Assembly (NCBI GenBank): GCA_051530055.1
Contig: CM121342.1
Span: forward strand, 4,216,001-4,280,000
Source of the DNA: Neoechinorhynchus agilis
Taxonomy: Eukaryota; Acanthocephala
Direction of reading: 5' to 3'
Length of the DNA: 64,000 bases
Below, in pieces: positions 58,001-64,000 of this stretch. The position numbers were made by a program, and so were the translations under genes. How positions within the stretch are numbered: position 1 is the first letter of the stretch; every line of letters begins with the position of its first letter. The notes below the pieces were generated by a model. That model searched no databases. It saw nothing but the letters and a program-made list of their open reading frames with translations, and was not told where the DNA came from.

Positions 58001-61000
58001 CGGACTCGGAAAAGTTCAACGAAACGAGCTTAAAATGGATGATACGGCGGTCAATTTCAATTGCATACAACCGAATAAAAGATCAAGATTATTTCTGGGT
58101 TCCTATATTTAAGAATTTATCCAATCAAAAGAGAATTCTTGTAAAACAACATGATGCCGATTGGGTGTCGATTGTCAATCTAAAAAAGTATGGAATTGTG
58201 GGAATAAAAACGCGATTGTTGCGACTAAATTCTGAACCAGTAAAAAGCGATCATTTATTGGTTTGCGACTACTTTAATCAATCTGATTGTGAGCTTGTTC
58301 GTCTGAATATCGTCATTGCCGAGGACAAATACCCACCTCAATTTCTGGACCAAGATATACTTGAAACTACTCGGTGGTGTGAAAAGTGGCCTTGCTATGC
58401 GACAAGTGCTTTTGATCCTGATGGTGGTCCAATTTCTTATACTCTTGAAAACAGCGACTTGTGCAAAGTCCTATCTATTGACTCTGACACTGGCACTATC
58501 AATATCATTGAAAATAATCAAAATCATCCATTTACGGACGTATTGGTGCGTGCTATTGATGGTGCTAATCGTAGTGCCATCAGTGGTCCTCATCGAATTA
58601 TCTTCGACAATGAATGGTGCCGAAATTTCCATTTGATTGCCTTCAAATATACCGTCTACAGCAAATCTATGCCAATAAAATCCACTCTTCTAAAGGTTCG
58701 TTTAATTGAGGGTTTTTACTTTCAATAAGACTTTAATGTTTCGTTTTTAAGGTACCGATTGAACACGAGGATAATATAATAATCCGGTCACAAGATGGCG
58801 GAAAACCTTTTATTGTTTCTGTTGATAATTCGTTTTTAACGCTCAAATGGCGCAACATTGATGCGGAATCAGTGCCAGGTGAGTTGAAAGTTCTAACCGT
58901 AGTTTATCACCTAAAACGTTTCTATTGTCTTGTTTCCGAAATTCAGCAGAGAGAATACCAACGACAGTCTAGAAAACGAAATAAAGAAATACCCTAACTT
59001 CTTTTTAGTTGACGGTTGGCATAATTTTTCAATAAGCGTATCGAAAAAGCACTGCAAAGATGATACAGGAAAAATTGCGATCAATGTTTTGGTTTCGGAT
59101 TCCGGTCACAACAATCGTTTAAGACGACATCGACAAATTCAAAACAAAGTCAATGGAAGCAAATGGTGCTCATCTTCTCCTTTAAAAGATAATGAAGTCG
59201 TATGTTACACATTCCGCCGACCGAATAGAAAGTACAAACGATCTTGCTTCCTAGAAGGACCCACGATTGGTTCTAAGCAATTGATTGATCCTGAAAATGA
59301 TCAGTGCTGTATTAAGTTCGGGCGTTCTACTGATGCCATTTGGATAAATGAAGATTTGCCTCTGGGTGCAATATACGGCATTTCCCTAATGACGAGAAAC
59401 GATTGCTGTGGAGGTCCTGAATCCTTTCCAGAAGTCATCATTGATTATAAAGCTTCTTCAGCCGGAGTCAAAAATGTATTTAATCTAACCGATACTACGG
59501 TGCATTTGAAAACAAAATTAAACTCAAATCAAATGCAATTTTATAGGATCGTATTGAAAGTAGGCTTATGTGACCGAATGGAACTTGATGTCCACATCAT
59601 GGACGTCAACGATCATCCTCCCATTTTCATTCGTCCGAACTCTTCACAGAACTATTTAACATTAAACTTTGATCACTGTAAAATAAATGGATCGCCAATC
59701 TACGACATTGAGATCAAAGATGAAGATCGACTTTGTGGTAATGTTCAGCTCTTCATAAGAGGAAAAGGAAGTCATTTCTTCAAAATTGAAAATAATCAGC
59801 TGGTGTGTTCATCGAGAACGCAGATCATAACTCTTGAGAGATGTTATCTGTCGATATTTGCATTCGATGGAACTTTCTTGACTAAAACCTATTTGAATAT
59901 AAACGTGACGCGTGTTTCCAATCAGATCTATTGTTTTAATCAGGTAAGTCAATTAAGTTCTAAAATTGACACAGTCTTTCCATTTATAAATTTTCAATCA
60001 CCTTCCTCTCTTTTTTAAACATTAAACAAGATCTCATTCACTACCAAATGATTATTATCCGAATTTTAAACCTTTTTTTTAAGAATCAATGTATTTTGAA
60101 CTGCAAAGTCCCATAACTTATAATTTTAAAGACTTTCCTGATGTTCTCTCATTTAGGAGCCGATTCGTAGACTGTTTTCTGTATCAGGCAATCTTCCAAT
60201 GGCACTATTCAACATAACCGAATATTATTATTCATTTTCGCCTCAAAATATATCGTTGGAAATTTCATTAGCAGCCAATGAGTTGCACAATGATGCCTTA
60301 TACATCGATGGTTCACTCTTAAGGACGATTTGGCTCTTACAAATACCGACTGTTGCATCAATGAGTATTGAAGTCTTCGTTGACGGTGGATGTAAACTAC
60401 AGTTTATAGTTGAATTTACCCATAAAAATCGATACGAGCCACGGATTTCGCTACAAATGTTTGACCAAAACGAGTTTTTAAGACTAAGAAAAGACGAAGA
60501 ATATTCAATTGGTCAAGTAATTGCAATGGACGATGACGATTATAATCCAGGAACCCGGAATAGTCTTTTGTCATACGAACTGTATTCGAATTCTTCATAC
60601 CTAATGCTTGACAGAAACACTGGAACAATCATCGTCAAGGATCCTGGATCCGAGATGTTTCAATTGAACGTAAGCATTGCAGTTTGCGATCATGGATTGG
60701 ACGAAAAGTGTGTAAGAACGAGTTTTCCAATCACCGTTCGATTTCTTGATATAAATCAAGTTTTTAAAGATAATCAGAGCATAGAAGTGGAAGAAGACGC
60801 TGAAGTAGGACGAATGATATGGACAATACCTTCTGAGTTCAAACAGTATTTACTCAAGAATGAAATGAAACTCGATGTCCATTTTGACGATACCCATTTC
60901 ATATATAGTAACTATTCGATTTTTGTAAACAAAAAGCTCGACAGAGAAGTTCAATCGAATCATTCGCCACTAACTTTGTGTGTCCACTCGACAGTGTGTA

Positions 61001-64000
61001 AGCAAATAACAATCATTGTTGTCGATGTAAACGACAATTTCCCCATATTCTCAAATTTATCAGCCAACAAATGCGACTGTACTGCACAGAATCGGTTAGA
61101 ATGCAAAATCGAAGCTTACGATGTCGATATTGGACTTAATGGTGATATTATTTATGGAATAGAAGATGGATATAAGTCGATAGAGGTTGATCCTTCAAAT
61201 GGAACAATAAAATGTCTGCCTTCAAAATACACAAACAATCAAATCGTCACCTATAACGCAAATATCAGTGCATGCGACCAAGGATTTTCTCCAAAATGTT
61301 CATACACGAGTGTTCAGTTAAAAGTGTTCAAGGAACAGATAATCTGCAATCAACAAGAGACGGTTAGACTAGAGAAGATAAACATCACGATTCCGATTTT
61401 TACCGTTTGTCTTAAGAGAAACGTACCTTTACATGTTTTAGCCACAAATCCTTCATATATTTCTGATCACATTGAACTTCACAATCGATCGATCTATTTG
61501 TCAAAATGGTTTTGTTGTGTTCCACAGTTTGAAGTCTATCTTGCAGCTATGAGAAAAAACGCAAATGATACCGAGGAAGCTGTGATAAAGTTCGTCGTTC
61601 ATCCTTATGCATTTCAAAAGGCAATAAGATTCAATACCCAAATCGACGTTTATCAGTCCGTGAGTACTTTGCGCAATCGTGACACTCAATTTGTTGGTTA
61701 TGCTGTAAGCTTACCTCCTTTTTTGGAGTGCTCGCTTAGCTTTTCGCAGTTGATTCCACATCCTGATTTTTCTGTTCAACCTTTAACTGGTATTATAAGG
61801 TTTCGATATTCAAAAACATCTCCTAGAAGTATCCAGAGTGGATTAATAGTCGCTGCCCATCCGATTTGTGATGGATTTTAAGGCGTCCATTTGTTCGATA
61901 ATGTGTTTTTGCGCTTCGAATTTACACCATTGTCTTTGATTTCAATCGGAGGGGGGAATTCCAATTTATTGATAGTTGCAACCTTATTAACGTCCCCGAG
62001 ACTGGATTAATTTACAATACCTGAAGAGGTCTGCATGCAGACGAAAATTCGTACAAATCAGTCATCGAGGAGGTTAGTAAGGTTGCAACTTACTAAAATC
62101 AATCTTTTGATCCGGTCTAAAATTATACTTATGACTTCCCACACTTTGTGATCTTTGAATGGTTGCAAATGGACGCTCAACACTTTTCCATCCGTTAGAT
62201 CGGTGCTCCACATAAAAGTTCAAAACAATGCTCGACTACTAGAAAAGTCAAATTTGACATTAACGGTACAAAACCGATCTAATGTTGAAAGTATACTCAC
62301 AAACGGAAGCGAAGTACTATTTGGGCTTGTTGAGAATTCGATTGGTCATTATGACGCCCTGATTGGCTCCATGAGCACTGATTCGATCATTGGAAGGTCA
62401 CTTGGAAGAGCAGACTCAATGTATCTTCTTCAAAATCCCAGTCGTCCACATCTCTTTGATTGTGAGGACAGTCCAAAAGGCGGAAAATGCATTACGCTTC
62501 AAGTTATAGATGTTTTTTCGAAGCGCGAACTTTCTCGAAGAGTTGACGATGGAGAAAAATGCAGAAAAAATACAAGAATTAGGATTTTTAATGACACACA
62601 TAACCTTTTTCGTCTCAATCGTCAAAACCATTCGATCGATGTTAATTCTGCTCTTAATTTGTCTGCGGTTAATTGGCTCAATGAATGCCAGATAGAAATG
62701 AGTTTAAAGACAAAAAGTTCTGATGGATCTCTAGTTTGTATTAGAGATAGTCGGATGATTTTACTGCTCGTGAAGATCGAATGGAATATAGTCCGCCTGC
62801 TCATAAATTGTAAGGGAAGGTTTGTACGAAAAGCAATAGAAAATTTAAAGATATCCGACGGTCATTGGCACGATTTACGTTTGCAATATTTCCCAAATGA
62901 GGTTAAACTCCGCATTGACAAAGTCTTCTATGTATCGTCTTTTTGTTCTGAGACTCACATTAATGATCAGTTGGACGTAAAGAATGTTCAATTAAGTATA
63001 GGAGGATGCGTTATAGAGTAAGTTTTGCATTTATTTGAACATTGTCACTAAATTCAAATTTAGTAAAAGATCAAAAGTGCAAGGAATTAGTGGTTGCTTA
63101 GGCAATGTATCCATCAATGGTGCTCATCTACCACAAAATGGATACGATTTCAAAAACGGTATCGGATGCCTTGAAGGTATAAAAAAAGTTTTATCTTTTT
63201 TTGTGAGAAAAATTCGCTCTACTTTATTTAGAATTATAAGTCTAATAGTAAAATTTTTTAACGAATAATCTTTTTATTGTTTCTTTTTTTAAAGGACAAT
63301 TTTAGATTAAATCGTCCCCCGGACGCTGGCCGCAATTCCTCGTTGGATTGCGAGGCTTCCCTGATCCAAAGAATAAGCCTCGCAATCCAACGAGGAAATG
63401 CGGCCAGCGTCCGGGGGACGATTTAATCTAAAATTGTCCTTTAAAAAAAGAAACAATAAAAAGATTATTCGTTTAAAAAAAATAGTAAATTTTCAAATTT
63501 CAATGTCGTTTTAATTTTTTCTCTTTGATAATATTAATAGTTACGGGAGAAAATCCTTGCTAAAGTTTGTCTACGATTTTAAAGAAAAAATATGTGCAAA
63601 TTGATCCGAATTTTTATTTACCATTTAGAAATTTGCAATGTATGCATTCGGAGTCCCTGTTTGAATTCTGGCCAATGTATTGAGCTCCAAGAAAAACGTC
63701 AATGTGTTTGTACACCTCGATTTACAGGAGACTCATGTCAAATCGATCAGACGCCTTGTTTATCAGCACCATGTTTAGATGATGAACAATGTCTTCAAAT
63801 CATTAAAAACTCTCATCTCTCACATCGCTGCGTCAGACATAATGACTTTTTACGAAGATCGCCAAACAAAACGCTTTCTCGTTCCAGTGACAACATGAGT
63901 GTATCAGAAGATGATCTATTGACAATGATGATGACCGGAGTTCTCATAACTACCATTTTGTTCCTTCTCTCGATTGTCATAATTATTTTGTTTACTAGTT
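52055..64000 (+). CDS. Giant cadherin with laminin-G, EGF and transmembrane parts (3' end off window)
   Basis: Exons are 52055-55115, 56138-58695, 58752-58878, about 58952-59943, 60157-61881, about 62155-63017, 63064-63176 and 63629 to the edge. The ATG at 52055 starts a signal peptide (MVCTMFVQMIMIQLLVLA). About 2,700 extracellular residues follow, rich in cysteine and N-glycosylation sites. Clear cadherin calcium motifs appear only from exon 4 on (DVNDHPPIF, AMDDDDYNPG, LDRNTGTI, VDVNDNFPIF, DVDIGLNGDI); earlier repeats are degenerate (EDKYPPQF). Then come a laminin-G-like part (SDGHWHDLRLQ, ISGCLGNVSINGAHL) and an EGF domain (CNVCIRSPCLNSGQC, CVCTPRFTGDSC). Last is a membrane helix (VLITTILFLLSIVIIILF). 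Order and size recall Fat-like or type III cadherins, which mediate cell adhesion or planar polarity; the cytoplasmic tail is not in the window, so the class is open. Exons 1 and 2 (3.1 and 2.6 kb) are unusually long. No open frame links 61881 to 62155. Confidence 0.8.
55160..56045. mobile_element. MITE with ~72-bp terminal inverted repeats plus a partial tandem duplication, in cadherin intron 1
   Basis: The sequence from GGACAATAAAGATATTG (55487) through GGGCAAATCCAGTATTCTAAAGC is repeated in reverse at 55973-56045 (GCTTTAGAATGTTGGATTTGCCC...CTTTATTGTCC). With the internal CAAAATTAAACTTC piece, an original element of about 160 bp can be inferred. A 448-bp direct duplication (unit starts GTCGACATTTTTG at 55160 and 55608) repeats intron sequence plus the left half of the element. 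The second copy lacks about 66 bp. Confidence 0.7.
63259..63473. mobile_element. Foldback of two LINE 3' ends in the last cadherin intron
   Basis: Two arms of about 100 bp (63259-63358 and 63374-63473) are inverted repeats with essentially one mismatch and a 15-bp spacer. The plus-strand right arm encodes SLIQRISLAIQRGNAASVRG-TI and a stop, the same LINE C-terminus as fragment E. It is followed by a short 3' tail (TCTAAAATTGTCC...AAACAATAAAAAG). The left arm carries the same end in reverse. The intron is 452 bp in total. Confidence 0.85.

Noticed and set aside
1-64000. Retroviral, LTR-type, Polinton or toxin-like remnants
   Set aside because: No integrase, protease, capsid, envelope or LTR pairs were seen; all reverse-transcriptase sequence belongs to one non-LTR LINE family.

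Overview
The window is metazoan nuclear DNA from an invertebrate with AT-rich, repeat-laden intergenic sequence and very short spliceosomal introns (mostly 39-60 bp). I cannot name the phylum. Animal origin rests on a cadherin with laminin-G, EGF and transmembrane parts, an SLC12 cotransporter, an ABCC transporter, a SNAP-25-type SNARE, METTL17 and a UGA-decoding GPX4. No bacterial operons, LTR elements, retroviral genes or Polinton genes were seen.

Layout. 1-418 (-): 5' part of a COX5B-like gene. 543-2753: satellite array. 2918-3517 (+): SNAP-25-like gene. 3788-14499: three copies of a small secreted gene with one 44-bp intron. Two of them lie in opposite arms of a ~970-bp inverted repeat, mixed with two broken LINE copies. 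Between them sit a five-exon GPX4 selenoprotein gene with a SECIS element (-) and the single-exon carrier SLC25A32 (-). 15181-17710: satellite, an unrecognised exon and a LINE fragment. 17906-23238 (+): SLC12 (NKCC-type) gene in 13 exons. 23875-27743 (-): METTL17 in eight exons, with a satellite inside an intron. 28120-32300: two satellites around a LINE fragment. 33309-38470 (+): ABCC/MRP-type transporter. 39746-40687: satellite. 41121-41591 (-): four-EF-hand protein. 42737-51784: three more satellites. 52055 to the right edge (+): a giant cadherin gene that reaches its transmembrane segment at the edge.

The genes are ordinary single-copy housekeeping and membrane genes and show no operon or shared pathway. 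COX5B, METTL17 and SLC25A32 act in mitochondria, and GPX4 in lipid-peroxide defence. What sets the window apart is repeat architecture: ten unrelated tandem arrays with monomers of about 130-300 bp, several foldback elements, and one LINE family whose 3' ends are scattered through introns. The best candidate for something undescribed is the small secreted Cys/Gly/Pro-tailed family. Several genes (GPX4, METTL17, COX5B and most ABCC and SLC12 exons) are not visible as simple long ORFs and were assembled here by reading exons and splice sites by eye.
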